This document shows, piece by piece, positions 32,429 through 36,662 of a stretch of DNA of 37,066 nt. The stretch spans positions 20,385,838 to 20,422,903 of the forward strand of contig NC_049993.1 in assembly GCF_000003815.2 (NCBI RefSeq), in the 5' to 3' direction. The notes below the pieces were generated by a model. The model searched no databases and was not told the origin of the DNA. It saw only the letters and a program-made list of their open reading frames with translations. Each line of letters begins with the position of its first letter. The first letter of the stretch is position 1. Both the position numbers and the translations under genes were made by a program. The stretch is from Branchiostoma floridae. Its lineage: Eukaryota > Chordata > Leptocardii > Amphioxiformes > Branchiostomatidae.

Positions 32429-32758
32429 ACTGTGTTTGTGTGTGTTTGTGTCGCTGTGTGTGTGTGTGATTCTGTGCATGTGTGTGTGTGTCTGTGTGTG
32501 AGTAAGTAACTGTGTGACTGTGTGCGTGATTGTATCCACGTGTGTCTGAGCGAGAGTATGTGTGCACGAACCTGTGTGCGAGACTATGAATGAGTAGCCC
32601 CCCCTCCCAGTGCGAAAATCTGTGCATGTGTGTGTGTGNNNNNNNNNNNNNNNNNNNNNNNNNNNNNNNNNNNNNNNNNNNNNNNNNNNNNNNNNNNNNN
32701 NNNNNNNNNNNNNNNNNNNNNNNNNNNNNNNNNNNNNNGCAAGGAGGCTCAAGAGTAG
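6343..32758 (+). CDS. WLS: Wntless, Wnt cargo receptor (13 coding exons, last one mostly in a gap)
   Basis: Wntless carries palmitoleoylated Wnt from the ER through the Golgi to the plasma membrane and is recycled by endocytosis and retromer. The exons join in phase: 6343-6448, 14837-14937, 16009-16180, 17724-17848, 18430-18591, 19308-19444, 20294-20334, 20847-20974, 21804-21901, 23327-23534, 24611-24694, 31971-32145, then a last exon inside the gap at 32639-32738 ending at 32758. All visible introns begin GT and end AG. The 512 visible codons cover TM1 (about 13-35), the lumenal Wnt-binding domain (about 36-235) and seven more membrane segments in exons 6-12, giving the eight of the family. 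Human WLS is 541 residues, so about 25-30 are hidden by the gap. The endocytosis motif YEGL (425-428) and C-terminal KEAQE are intact. No inactivating change is seen. Confidence 0.95.
6449..7677 (+). other. WLS intron 1, proximal part
   Basis: The start of an 8.4-kb first intron. After a GC-rich 250 bp the sequence is AT-rich. Short open frames at 6738-7097 and 7456-7659 show no resemblance to proteins I know. I see no repeats or RNA genes in this part. Confidence 0.6.
7678..7952. mobile_element. MITE, family 'TAGCCTGGATGCCAGACT' (copy 1)
   Basis: It starts TAGCCTGGATGCGAGACT and ends (reverse complement) TAGCCTGGATGACAGACTGT. Two further elements in the window (11654-11825 and 23857-24028) have the same ends, all with non-coding interiors of different length. 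Confidence 0.75.
8526..8912. mobile_element. MITE with perfect 16-bp inverted repeats (CAGGGTTCTCCCCAGA)
   Basis: 8526-8541 and 8897-8912 are exact reverse complements. The interior repeats AGTATAGTGGAGGG near both ends, extending the inverted or direct repeat structure. The CAGGG...CCCTG ends suggest a hAT-type source. Non-coding. Confidence 0.85.
9042..9252. mobile_element. MITE, family 'TACTGTAATTC' (copy 1)
   Basis: The ends TACTGTAATTC and GAATTACAGTA are inverted repeats. The interior shares long stretches with the element at 20408-20621, which lies in the opposite orientation: both contain the CTCGGAACTAAATGTTCACTG word (on opposite strands) and GTGAAAACCGTGAACATAAC. TA at both ends fits a mariner-type TA target. 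Confidence 0.8.
9685..9830 (+). repeat. tRNA-like SINE, copy 1
   Basis: This aligns with 11461-11600: both open ACAGTGGGGTTCAA, then CAGTC.AACTGGT, GACCTG, GGCCTAG..GTT.T..CGTTG, and end GTGTTTCA. The GGCCTAGTGGTTATTGCGTTG segment of the second copy resembles the D-arm/A-box of serine or leucine tRNAs. The order of box-like words is not that of a tRNA, so only a tRNA-derived or tRNA-like origin is proposed. Confidence 0.45.
9949..11062. mobile_element. 1.1-kb non-autonomous DNA transposon, perfect 28-bp TIRs, TA target
   Basis: The left TIR 9950-9977 and right TIR 11034-11061 are exact reverse complements (outer end ACCGTATATTCTCGATTTAA). The flanking bases give TA on both sides, suggesting the Tc1/mariner/pogo superfamily. 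A second word, GGTGCGTACTTTA, recurs just inside both ends (about 10030, 10938, 11014), probably subterminal transposase sites. Several open frames of 60-104 codons overlap on both strands in the centre, but none shows a DDE motif or CENP-B-like domain, so I call it non-autonomous. Undamaged TIRs suggest a fairly recent insertion. Confidence 0.85.
11461..11600 (+). repeat. tRNA-like SINE, copy 2
   Basis: Second member of the pair described at 9685. TGGCCTAGTGGTTATTGCGT (from about 11519) is the most tRNA-like part. I see no A-rich tail. Orientation is assumed from the tRNA-like segment. Confidence 0.45.
11654..11825. mobile_element. MITE, family 'TAGCCTGGATGCCAGACT' (copy 2)
   Basis: It starts TAACCTGGATGCCAGACT and ends (reverse complement) TAGCCTGGATACCAGACT, with a 170-bp non-coding span. 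It is the most compact of the three copies. Confidence 0.8.
12039..12437. mobile_element. MITE with perfect 34-bp terminal inverted repeats
   Basis: 12039-12072 and 12404-12437 are exact reverse complements (outer end ATACACCTTTCTCACGCG; inner end contains GCGGCCATGATAGATC). The interior is AT-rich and non-coding. Perfect arms point to a young insertion. Confidence 0.88.
12438..12997 (+). other. WLS intron 1 segment without recognisable features
   Basis: AT-rich intronic DNA. A short open frame at 12374-12640 starts inside the right arm of the preceding element and has no known resemblance. Confidence 0.5.
12998..13326. mobile_element. MITE-like element with CAGGG ends and ACTTGCCCGA words
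   Basis: The left end CAGGGTTGAAGAAGTTTCCT and right end (reverse complement CAGGGATAAACAAGTCCACT) are imperfect inverted repeats, with matching CCACTTGTCC / CAAGTCCAC just inside. ACTTGCCCGA recurs at about 13060, 13231 and 13264. CAGTG flanks both ends. Confidence 0.65.
13525..13560 (+). repeat. Fragment of the 'TACAGTCAAACCTG' mariner-type MITE
   Basis: TACAGTCAAACCTG followed by CCCAAGCGACTTTTATTGTG matches the terminal sequence of the complete element at 33746-33927. Only one end is seen here. Confidence 0.5.
14049..14387. mobile_element. hAT-like MITE, family 'CAGGGCTCGAAATAC' (copy 2)
   Basis: It begins CAGGGCCCGAAATAC and ends (reverse complement) CAGGGCTCGAAATACCCA. It is flanked by CCATTAA on both sides (14042-14048 and 14388-14394), a 7-8 bp target duplication typical of hAT elements. 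The interior carries recurring AGGTTGCNC and CAACCTG words in both orientations. Confidence 0.85.
14388..14836 (+). other. WLS intron 1, distal end
   Basis: Intronic sequence with no recognisable element, ending in the pyrimidine tract and CAG acceptor (14834-14836) of exon 2. Overlapping short open frames on both strands have no known resemblance. Confidence 0.6.
14837..14937 (+). CDS. WLS: WLS exon 2: start of the lumenal domain
   Basis: Residues 36-69. It contains [20 protein letters not shown], matching vertebrate KCVD....[12 protein letters not shown]. Acceptor CTTCAG|CT; donor CAG|GTCTGT at 14938. The exon starts in phase 1 (G|CT encodes Ala) and ends in phase 0. Confidence 0.95.
14963..15299. 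mobile_element. hAT-like MITE, diverged relative with CAGNGTNCAAAATAC ends
   Basis: The left end CAGTGTACAAAATAC and right end (reverse complement) CAGCGTGCAAAATACCCACT are related to the 14049 element. Both share AGCCAGGTTGC near the left and GTGCAAGTGGGTAT near the right. TATCT flanks both sides. It begins 25 bp after the exon 2 donor. Confidence 0.75.
15300..15637 (+). other. WLS intron 2 segment
   Basis: AT-rich intronic DNA between two MITE-like elements; I see no gene, repeat or RNA in it. Confidence 0.5.
15638..15957. mobile_element. MITE-like element, family 'CAGGGTTGTAGCCAGC' (copy 2)
   Basis: It begins CAGGGCTCTAGCCAGCAT and ends GACTGGCTAGAACACT, an imperfect inverted repeat, with the interior clearly related to 3148-3402. 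It is flanked by TCTGCATAG (15629-15637) and TCTGCACAG (15958-15966), a 9-bp duplication with one change. It carries about 70 bp not present in the first copy. Confidence 0.8.
16009..16180 (+). CDS. WLS: WLS exon 3: lumenal domain
   Basis: Residues 70-126 plus one base. It includes [17 protein letters not shown] and [16 protein letters not shown], close to vertebrate ANDIVFSVHIPLPHMEM and WFQFMLFILQLDIAFK. The acceptor is ACAACAG|GTG. The donor GTAG|GTGAGA at 16181 opens a 60-bp tandem array whose units each repeat the exon end and donor. Confidence 0.95.
16159..17052 (+). repeat. 60-bp minisatellite built on the exon 3 / intron 3 boundary
   Basis: Thirteen units begin at 16181 and every 60 bp to 16901 (the last is 59 bp), followed by decayed copies to about 17050. 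A unit reads GTGAGAGGTCACGAACTATG, then AACTTTAACCTGCAGGAATA, then CAAACTGCACAACCCCGTAG. Its end copies the last 20 or so bases of exon 3 and is followed by the next unit's GTGAG donor. TTTAACCTGCAG in each unit looks like an acceptor. Two linked variants occur: AACTTT with AACCCCGTAG, and AATTTT with AACGGCATAG; the second starts at 16441, 16621 and 16741 in line positions. Long frames on both strands across the array are products of the 3n period, not genes. Confidence 0.95.
17053..17723 (+). other. WLS intron 3, remainder
   Basis: Contains a (CAAT)n run at about 17116-17137 and no other feature I recognise. It ends in TTTGTTTCTGCAG, the acceptor of exon 4. Confidence 0.6.
17724..17848 (+). 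CDS. WLS: WLS exon 4: lumenal domain
   Basis: Residues 127-168. It encodes [17 protein letters not shown] and AEWTPVA, matching vertebrate ENAEVSMDVSLAYRDD and AEWTEMA, then [10 protein letters not shown]. Acceptor CTGCAG|CG; donor AAG|GTACAG at 17849. Confidence 0.95.
17952..18052 (-). mobile_element. MITE family 'TTTATGTCATACC', left part, split by another insertion
   Basis: TTATGTCATACCTG, AACGTTCGATA.GGTGTTCC and GGACCG match the reverse complement of 21240-21339. The copy is interrupted after ACAGGCTTCC by the element at 18053-18224. Confidence 0.65.
18053..18224. mobile_element. MITE with about 41-bp inverted repeats nested in another repeat
   Basis: The left arm starts ATCTCCAAGCAGATCTTACG and the right arm (reverse complement) ATCTACAAGCAGATCCTACA; both continue to CATAAGA.AGTA.CAAA. 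ACAGGCTTCC stands on both sides, a target duplication of about 9-10 bp. Non-coding. Confidence 0.82.
18430..18591 (+). CDS. WLS: WLS exon 5: lumenal domain
   Basis: Residues 169-222. It contains [28 protein letters not shown] and [11 protein letters not shown], matching vertebrate EGRYYECDVLPFMEIG, HKFYLLNIRLPV and GIGEIKDIRLV. Acceptor TTCACAG|AC; donor ATC|GTGAGT at 18592. The 3' half of the exon and its donor are duplicated twice just downstream. Confidence 0.95.
18497..18830 (+). repeat. 115-bp tandem duplication of the exon 5 3' edge with its donor
   Basis: TATCACAAGTA.TACCTCATC starts at 18497 (exon), 18619 and 18735. Donors follow at 18592, 18708 and 18823 (GTGAGT, GTGAGT, GTAAGT), 115-116 bp apart. 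Both intronic copies lack 7 bp of exon (CGTCTGCCGG has become CGG or TGG), which breaks the reading frame, so they are unlikely coding replacements. The intron word ATTCCTTGTTATGTTGTTAT is repeated with them. Confidence 0.92.
18831..19307 (+). other. WLS intron 5, remainder
   Basis: No gene or clear repeat seen. It ends in TTTTACTTTCAG, the exon 6 acceptor. Confidence 0.6.
19308..19444 (+). CDS. WLS: WLS exon 6: end of the lumenal domain and TM2
   Basis: Residues 223-267 plus two bases. [12 protein letters not shown] is identical to the vertebrate block, followed by the membrane span [12 protein letters not shown] and [14 protein letters not shown]. Acceptor TTTCAG|GGG; donor GAA|GTAAGC at 19445. 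The 3' edge is repeated downstream. Confidence 0.95.
19380..20110 (+). repeat. 160-bp tandem repeat of the exon 6 3' edge with its donor
   Basis: Units run from CATCCTGGTCTGGTAC through GGTCACCCAGCTCAG and TGGAGAA|GTAAGC to CTGCAACCTGATTGG. GTAAGC donors stand at 19445 (real), 19608, 19773 and 19932, 159-165 bp apart; a decayed fifth unit follows near 20030-20100. The intron part holds CTGATTGGT and AACCAATAG in opposite orientations. Confidence 0.92.
20294..20334 (+). CDS. WLS: WLS exon 7: TM3, first half
   Basis: Residues 268-281, a 41-bp exon. [13 protein letters not shown] matches vertebrate VIFALGISMTFIN. It begins by completing the Lys codon (AA|A) and ends with the first base of a Leu codon. 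Donor CT|GTAAGT. Confidence 0.93.
20408..20621. mobile_element. MITE, family 'TACTGTAATTC' (copy 2, inverted)
   Basis: The ends TACTATAATTCAC and GAATTACAGTA are inverted repeats. The body is the reverse complement of 9042-9252 with scattered differences. Confidence 0.8.
20847..20974 (+). CDS. WLS: WLS exon 8: TM3 end and TM4
   Basis: Residues 282-324. [18 protein letters not shown], followed by TGEHLM, matches vertebrate [24 protein letters not shown]. The stretch [18 protein letters not shown] precedes it. Acceptor CTCCAG|TG; donor ATG|GTAAAT at 20975. Confidence 0.95.
20978..21101. mobile_element. Foldback repeat directly beside the exon 8 donor
   Basis: AATATAAAATACAACATACA and the following words up to CCGTATCACCC are mirrored by GGGTGATGCGGAATACACCG through TTGTATTTTATTTATG, giving arms of about 40 bp and a GC-rich loop. 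Its left edge is only a few bases from the splice donor. Confidence 0.75.
21092..21339. mobile_element. MITE, family 'TTTATGTCATACC', complete copy
   Basis: The ends TTTATGTCATACCCACCTG and (reverse complement) TTTATGTCATACCTGTGACA are inverted repeats. The right half is homologous, inverted, to 17952-18052. The 108-residue open frame through both elements looks accidental. Confidence 0.7.
21603..21645 (-). repeat. Repeat fragment with CTGAGGAAGG...CCGAAACG core
   Basis: On the minus strand CTGAGGAAGG, a short stem (GGTAAC / GTCACC) and CCGAAACG follow each other. Related cores occur on the plus strand near 23675-23720 and 34031-34080. The layout resembles the CUGANGA-stem-GAAA core of hammerhead ribozymes carried by Penelope-like elements and retrozymes; activity is not shown. 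Confidence 0.4.
21804..21901 (+). CDS. WLS: WLS exon 9: TM5
   Basis: Residues 325-356 plus two bases. [18 protein letters not shown] and [11 protein letters not shown] match vertebrate DQHERNHIAGYWKQVGPI and FCLFIFDMCE. Acceptor CCCCCAG|GAC; donor AG|GTGGGT at 21902. Confidence 0.95.
22085..23380 (+). repeat. About 150-bp tandem repeat of the exon 10 5' edge with its acceptor
   Basis: Eight copies precede the true exon. Each has TGTTCCATTCTGTNNACAG followed by GGGTGTGCAGCTGACCAACC and CATTCTACAGCATCTGG. The acceptor-like AG ends near 22129, 22289 (decayed), 22409 (decayed), 22536, 22707, 22855, 23010 and 23171; the true one is at 23326. The copy at 22708 extends further into exon-like sequence (GTGGAAGAACTTG). 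Most encode the same [12 protein letters not shown] with synonymous differences from the real exon, and none has a downstream donor or the rest of the exon. Confidence 0.93.
23327..23534 (+). CDS. WLS: WLS exon 10: TM6 and cytoplasmic loop
   Basis: Residues 357-426. [12 protein letters not shown] is identical to the vertebrate sequence; [19 protein letters not shown] is TM6; [15 protein letters not shown] and RRLHYE follow. The exon ends inside the endocytosis motif YE|GL. Acceptor TTCCCAG|GGG, the last of nine tandem acceptors; donor GAG|GTTTGT at 23535. Confidence 0.95.
23670..23755 (+). repeat. Repeat fragment with CGAAACGTAAGT core
   Basis: ACTCCAGTTAGAAGCTC, GGTGTCTGAGAGACAT and CGAAACGTAAG are shared with the hairpin element at 33991-34120, but the flanking inverted arms are mostly missing here. 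Confidence 0.6.
23857..24028. mobile_element. MITE, family 'TAGCCTGGATGCCAGACT' (copy 3)
   Basis: It starts CAACCTGGATGCCAGAAC and ends (reverse complement) TAGCTTGGATGCCAGACTGT. The interior contains a short direct duplication of TTTTTGATCAATAATAT. Confidence 0.75.
24147..24492 (-). mobile_element. 5'-truncated LINE 3' end with TGAAC tail
   Basis: On the minus strand a 127-codon frame (24167-24550) contains [33 protein letters not shown] and [17 protein letters not shown], then [11 protein letters not shown]. This is the well-known C-terminal segment of non-LTR retrotransposon reverse transcriptases. It ends in (TGAAC)n at 24155-24180. The insert is flanked by GTGGTTTTAAGTTTGCGGT (24128-24146) and the same word with one change (24493-24511), a 19-bp target duplication. 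Only about 345 bp remain, so it is a dead copy. Confidence 0.85.
24611..24694 (+). CDS. WLS: WLS exon 11: TM7
   Basis: Residues 427-454. [18 protein letters not shown] and [10 protein letters not shown] match vertebrate GLIFRFKFLMLITLACAAMTVIFFIVSQ. Its first two residues complete YEGL, the AP-2 endocytosis signal of Wntless. Acceptor TTTTTCAG|GGG; donor CAG|GTAGGA at 24695. Confidence 0.95.
25017..26590 (+). other. Interior of the intron 11 insertion, left part
   Basis: Contains an N gap (25299-25446). After it, the frame from about 25518 to 25655 reads [20 protein letters not shown] and then GRRIYKPSR before an AGG|TACGC donor-like site; this could be a short exon of the inserted element, but I do not recognise it. 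The rest has no visible feature. Confidence 0.3.
26590..28800 (+). repeat. 64-68-bp minisatellite, about 30 units, with donor-like sites
   Basis: Units carry ACTGTTGGACAGTTTTGTTT, then TGTACGACAGG or TCGTGCGACAGG, then CTGTGGGACAGCACCAGGCA or GTTGTTGGACAACCCCAGGT, then AGTAACAAG. Many units join as CCAGGTAAGTAAC, a good match to a 5' splice site. An N gap at 27366-27465 interrupts it, so the true length is unknown. The long frames on the minus strand through it are repeat artefacts. Confidence 0.9.
28801..31397 (+). other. Interior of the intron 11 insertion, right part
   Basis: Includes the N gap 29298-29447. A short frame at 29448-29525 ([18 protein letters not shown]) and a 57-codon frame at 31206-31379 ([18 protein letters not shown]) are open but unrecognised. 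From about 30860 to 31090 there are imperfect repeats of GGATGAGATTGGGGATAGTA. Nothing else is evident. Confidence 0.35.
31971..32145 (+). CDS. WLS: WLS exon 12: TM8 and start of the C-terminal tail
   Basis: Residues 455-512 plus one base. [11 protein letters not shown] and [17 protein letters not shown], then YAPSHK, match vertebrate VTEGHWKWGG and NSAFFTGIYGMWNLYVF, YAPSHK. Acceptor TGTGCCCAG|GTT; donor CTGG|GTACGT at 32146. The 3' half, with its donor, is duplicated downstream. Confidence 0.95.
32058..32375 (+). repeat. Duplication of the exon 12 3' edge and donor
   Basis: GTTTACGTGTTCAGCGTGAT through CAGCTGGGTACGTGTGTGTG at 32058-32160 recurs at about 32268-32371 with one internal difference (GGAGGGA to GGAGGGG). 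The spacing is 210 bp and a TG-rich microsatellite separates the copies. The second copy has TTCAG (32277-32281) and a donor at 32356, so it could in principle be spliced as a 74-bp exon. Confidence 0.93.
32146..32638 (+). repeat. TG-rich microsatellite in WLS intron 12
   Basis: Interrupted (TG)n with TGTGTC, TGTGTT and TGTGCA variants runs up to the N gap at 32639. Long CA/TG frames on both strands are artefacts. The repeat probably caused the assembly gap. Confidence 0.9.
32739..32758 (+). CDS. WLS: WLS last exon, C-terminal end (5' part in gap)
   Basis: Directly after the N gap the sequence encodes KEAQE then TAG (32756-32758). KEAQE is the exact C-terminus of vertebrate WLS and is known as a retrieval signal that returns Wntless to the ER. 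The start of the exon and its acceptor are hidden in the gap at 32639-32738, whose 100 N is a nominal length. About 25-30 residues between exon 12 and KEAQE are therefore missing. Confidence 0.88.
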
Positions 32759-33745
32759 CCAATGGGAGGGGGCGAGAGAAGCGGCCTATCAAAAACTAGC
32801 CAATCAGATGTAGGGGAAGTTCAAGGTATAAGCAGAACTGGCCAATCAGAGCAAATCGTGCATTTGTAGGCTTACAAACCAGAATTCAGCTAATGCTTTT
32901 GAAAACACACATTATGACCTGATTTAGACCAAGTGAAGTGTATTTTTACATTATACTGTCTTGACCACTTCAGTTGTTAGAAACTATACTTTTCATCAAC
33001 ATATTAACTCCATGTAGACACTGAACCACACTTCACACATGTATACATTCTGACGGTTTGTTTAATTGGGATCCTGATAATTAGGATCTCAGTCTTGTGC
33101 TTTGCATTTTTGGACCACTATATATTAAGCTCTGCTATTTCTATCAATGTTTCTCTCTTTTGAAAAGATCAGAATGTAACTATATACTAAACCCACCTGA
33201 AATTTGTATTTAGTCACTTCTCCAAAAATCATGTTGGTGCAAATACATTACTATTAAAGTACAAGATATCATAGAATTCATTGACGTAGACCCAGAACTG
33301 TCATATGCCATATGAAATGTTGCCATAGTTAAAAAGGGAACTATCAAACTCCCCAAGTTTAAGACAAGATGTTTATAGTTACCGTATATGTTAGAACTTC
33401 AAGGAACTTGGTGCCAGAGGGACCATATGAGTAGGTAATATTACATTATGAGTATATTTTAGGTGACCATATCATACATAAAGTAAGATTTATTGTGTAA
33501 ATAGTTCATTGTATTGTTGCAATGTGAGAAAGTAGACTTTCAAACAGACCAGCTAAGTACTCTTAAACTAACAGACCACTGAAATGTACTTTAATATTAA
33601 CAAAAAAGAGGGTAGAACACTATATATGGGGGTGCTATGGTGTAGAAAAGTGGAAAATTTAAATAGTTTTGCGTAATGTATCATTGGCTGTCCTTTTGCC
33701 AAGTTTTGGGTGTATGGAGAAATGTTTGTCATCTTTTATTCTAAA

Positions 33746-33927
33746 TACAGTCAAACCTGTATTAGGGGCCACCTCTACAGAGGGGGCACCTGTCCATAGT
33801 GGCCACTTTTTGTCGGTCCCTTGGGTATTTTATCTACAAGTTGCCACCTCTATACAGAGGCCACCTGTCTATAGTGGCCAAATTTGTCCGGTCCCTTGAG
33901 TGCCCGTAATAGACAGGTTTGACTGTA
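33746..33927. mobile_element. Mariner-type MITE, family 'TACAGTCAAACCTG'
   Basis: TACAGTCAAACCTGTATTA and (reverse complement of the right end) TACAGTCAAACCTGTCTATT form the TIRs, with TA at the ends. The interior has two copies of about 80 bp with CCACCTCTA.ACAGAGG, CACCTGTC.ATAGTGGCCA and GGTCCCTTG. A one-ended fragment lies at 13525. Confidence 0.82.
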
Positions 33928-33990
33928 CATGAATTCCCTTCTGAAAATAATTTCATCAGGTTGGTAGAATATACTTAGAAGGATATAGCA

Positions 33991-34120
33991 GAATTCTTTT
34001 TACACAACCAGCAGGTACTTGCATTGCTTACATCTCCAGTTAGAAGCTCTGACGAAGGTGTCTGAGAGACATTGGAACGTAAGCAATGTAAGTACCTGCT
34101 GGTTGTGTAAAAAGAATTTT
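33991..34120. mobile_element. Hairpin element with 40-bp arms
   Basis: The left arm 33991-34030 (AATTCTTTTTACACAACCAG...) and right arm 34081-34119 are reverse complements with one mismatch. The core between them holds CTCTGACGAAGGTGTCTGAG, then AGACATTGGAACG, similar to cores at 23.7 kb and (minus strand) 21.6 kb. Confidence 0.8.
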
Positions 34121-34899
34121 CCAATACCCTACATGAATTCCATTTGAGTGGTTGTCCTAACTGTGGCGGCCACATTGTTTCTAGTAGAATTTCTCCATCC
34201 TGAATGTGATTTTAGGTTAGATTTCATAAATGTAAAAGGAGTAAGAAAGTTTGTGTTTTATTCTTGCCCATCTTCATCATTCCAGTAGTGCAATTTAATT
34301 CCACATAATCTTCCTACTATGGATGTCAGAATGCATAAGAACTCGAAGAGTTATCTGAGCTCTTTTGTGCCAACAGTTAGAGCATATTTTGTCAGTTTAA
34401 AGTTGGTTTACAAAACACTATCTGGTGATATAAAACTGGAATGGCTAAGTGTAAGAATGCATAAGGACCCATACAAAAAGAGAGTTGGAAAAGAGACCCA
34501 GTACATTGCTCTTCTTGTACCAATGATTTCATTATAACTACAACATATTTTTTGTCCGTTTCTGCAGGTTTCCTAAACACCATCTAAGACTTCTCAGTTC
34601 CATTAGCTGTATGTATCTACCATGAGTAGCAAAAGTCGCCTTATTCTGCTCACAAACTTGGATTTATATCAACCATGAAAACAAGGTTATGTTGGGCGAT
34701 GGTCCATGCATTCTGTCTTCTATTTCTTGGCTAAATGTCTTTGCTGATGACAGTTTATTCGTAATACATAAACTAGTCTAGTGTTGTATATAGTTGTAGT
34801 GTTTTACCTTACAATGGAACATATTTGTACTATGATAAGACTGAGTATGCTTGTTTATTTTTGAAAGTAGACATTTGTATTAGCTGGTAGACAAAAGAC

Positions 34900-34905
34900 A
34901 ATAAA
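34900..34905 (+). terminator. Polyadenylation signal AATAAA (WLS)
   Basis: AATAAA about 2.1 kb after the WLS stop; another, AATAAA in ACAAATAAACG, stands near 34975. Use is inferred from position. Confidence 0.5.
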
Positions 34906-36440
34906 GTACCCAAGACTTTGTTTGATCATGTTTGTAGAGCATGACTCAATCACTCACTATCCATTGAGTGAAACAAATAAACGTCTCACAGCAGAAACTT
35001 GTTTAATCGGTCTGATTTTTGTTGAGTAATACTAGTATTTTGGATGGATTTTTGACAATGACAATTATGTGTGAGAGTGTTTGTGTATGTGTGTTTTTTG
35101 TCGGTTTGTGTGCATGTGAGTGTCTGTGTATGTGTGTGTGAGTGCATTTGTGTGTGTATGTTTGTGTGTGCATGTGTATTCATATTCGCATCTGTGTGCA
35201 CTTGAATGTGCTCCAATAGCCTGGGCGCCATCCCAATGCACTGCTGGCTCTTCCTATTCATATAGTACCATGCTAAGGGCCAACATAGTCGCCTGACCGG
35301 AGATCTAGAGAGGCTTCCTCTCCAAGCAGAGGTTAGGGTCTGGCAGGACCCTTTTATACGTCTTTTCGGGCGATTTTGTTGGTAGGTTTTTGTCCGCTAG
35401 CAAAAACCAGCCCGACATGTTTGGCTTGTGGATGAAAAAGAGAGCCAGACAAAGAATATAAAACCTTAAATGCGAAAGAAGACGTCAAAACAGGTCGGAG
35501 CCAAACCTCGGCTTGGGGAGTAAGAGAGGCTGCGGCTGACCAGTTTTGGTATTAAAATGGCTAGACTTACTTGACTAATGTCGGGTGACTCTCTTAAATT
35601 CTTAAATGTTTTTAAAGTCACATTCAAAAGAGGATGGGACCACACTTCTGTAAGGGATATTCCATGTTCGCAATTTTAGGGTATATTAGAAAATGTTAGT
35701 GGAAACAACTGAAATGATGACCAGGCTTTATAATAGACCAGAAGGAAATTCTCAGAACTTGCCTAGAACGCGAGAAACGTAGGCCATCAAGCAATCATTC
35801 TACAATGTACAAAGCTGCTACACGATTGGTTTTTGTCTGGTTTCTCCTGCTGGGCTACAGAGAGAATTCGAACCTTCGTACTTATGAAAAGTTTGACTTG
35901 GATACTCTGGATAAGCAACCCTACGAGAGTGATAGCAGCTGTTACTTTGAACTTTGTTTGCCAAAATAATCAATGAAAGTGTTGACATTGTTGATTGTAC
36001 GCTCCCCTGGACCTTGGCATTTGACACTTAGAATAAACTGTTTAAACGCGCGTTGCTACAATTTTATCAGGAAACTAGATGACGACCGAAACCCTGAAAC
36101 TCATGGGTCAGTATTGCTCCACACCCTCCGCTGCTCCACTACCATTCTAATGTGTACGAGTTGATACGGAAATTTTTCAAGAAACTATCAAATGCTTTAG
36201 AGGAAAGACGTATCTTTTTCCAGATAATAACATTTATAAGTAACCTTTTAGCCTACCTCAATGGCACTACGCAAAGTTGACACCTTGCTGCCTATACGAA
36301 AAGGGATACAAAATTTTACAGAATTTAGCTGCAAAATTGTCGTCTTACAAAGTCTCAATATTTTATGACAACGTAAACACTGAAAAATTTCAGACTGGGT
36401 CAACAACTTTCTGTTCATGACGTTATTGTTTGTACAGTGT
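34906..36440. other. Intergenic region, WLS to the next gene
   Basis: Holds a TG-rich tract at about 35070-35190 and a MITE-like element at 35311-35530. Short open frames at 35818-36027 (minus) and 35973-36164 (plus) are unrecognised. I see no RNA gene. Confidence 0.5.
35311..35530. mobile_element. Probable MITE with imperfect 35-bp inverted repeats
   Basis: Left: GAGGCTTCCTCTCCAAGCAG, then AGGTTAGGGTCTG. Right, reverse complement: GCCTCTCTTACTCCCCAAGC, then CGAGGTTTGGCTC. Each arm continues to a GACGTCTT or TACGTCTTTT word. CCTGACC and GCTGACC lie outside the ends. Confidence 0.55.
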
Positions 36441-36448
36441 ACTGGCCC

Positions 36449-36458
36449 ACGCAGGCGC
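36449..36458 (+). promoter_or_regulatory. NRF-1-like site upstream of the signal-peptide exon
   Basis: ACGCAGGCGC resembles one NRF-1 site and lies about 100 bp upstream of the ATG at 36560, in the expected promoter/5' UTR zone. No TATA box seen. Weak call. Confidence 0.3.
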
Positions 36459-36559
36459 ACTGAGCGTACCAAAAAGAGGAAGTTTGTACAGAAAAACTGA
36501 GTCAGAATAGAAGAATTGTCCATCGGACCTGTTGTTTTGCGCTCGTCCCAAACAGAGAC

Positions 36560-36662
36560 ATGGAGGTTACCTGTGGCATCCGTGTGGCCAAATCTCGCCT
36601 GTTTCCAGCAGGACGTGTTGTCGCAGTGCTTATCTTCTCTGCTTTCACGGCGGCTAAAGCAG
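36560..36662 (+). CDS. First coding exon of an unidentified secreted or membrane protein
   Basis: The ATG at 36560 opens MEVTCGIRVAKSRLFPAG, then RVVAVLIFSAFTAAKA: a short basic N-region, a hydrophobic core (VVAVLIFSAF) and an A-x-A-like cleavage site (AAKA), which is a classic signal peptide. After 34 codons plus one base comes GCAG|GTGAGT (36663), a near-consensus donor. The rest of the gene lies beyond the window, so the family is unknown. The overlapping minus-strand frame (36248-36727, 159 codons) is the main alternative; it has no recognisable domain and crosses the donor, so I prefer the plus-strand exon. Confidence 0.6.

Larger units (their letters stand above)
32759..34905 (+). other. 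WLS: WLS 3' UTR
   Basis: Non-coding from the stop codon to AATAAA at 34900-34905. Just after the stop, AGCCAAT/GGCCAATCAGA words occur three times (about 32757, 32800, 32840). It contains two inverted-repeat elements (33746-33927 and 33991-34120) and an imperfect duplication of about 130 bp (from about 34320 and 34440: AGAATGCATAAG, then TTTTGT.C.GTTT, then CTAAACACCATCT or CAAAACACTATCT). The rest is AT-rich without features. Confidence 0.65.

Noticed and set aside
31947-32792. Cys/Val-rich and His/Thr-rich frames
   Set aside because: They combine WLS exon 12 in wrong frames with TG/CA microsatellite and N.
34986-35261. His/Thr-rich minus-strand frame
   Set aside because: Derived from a TG-rich tract.
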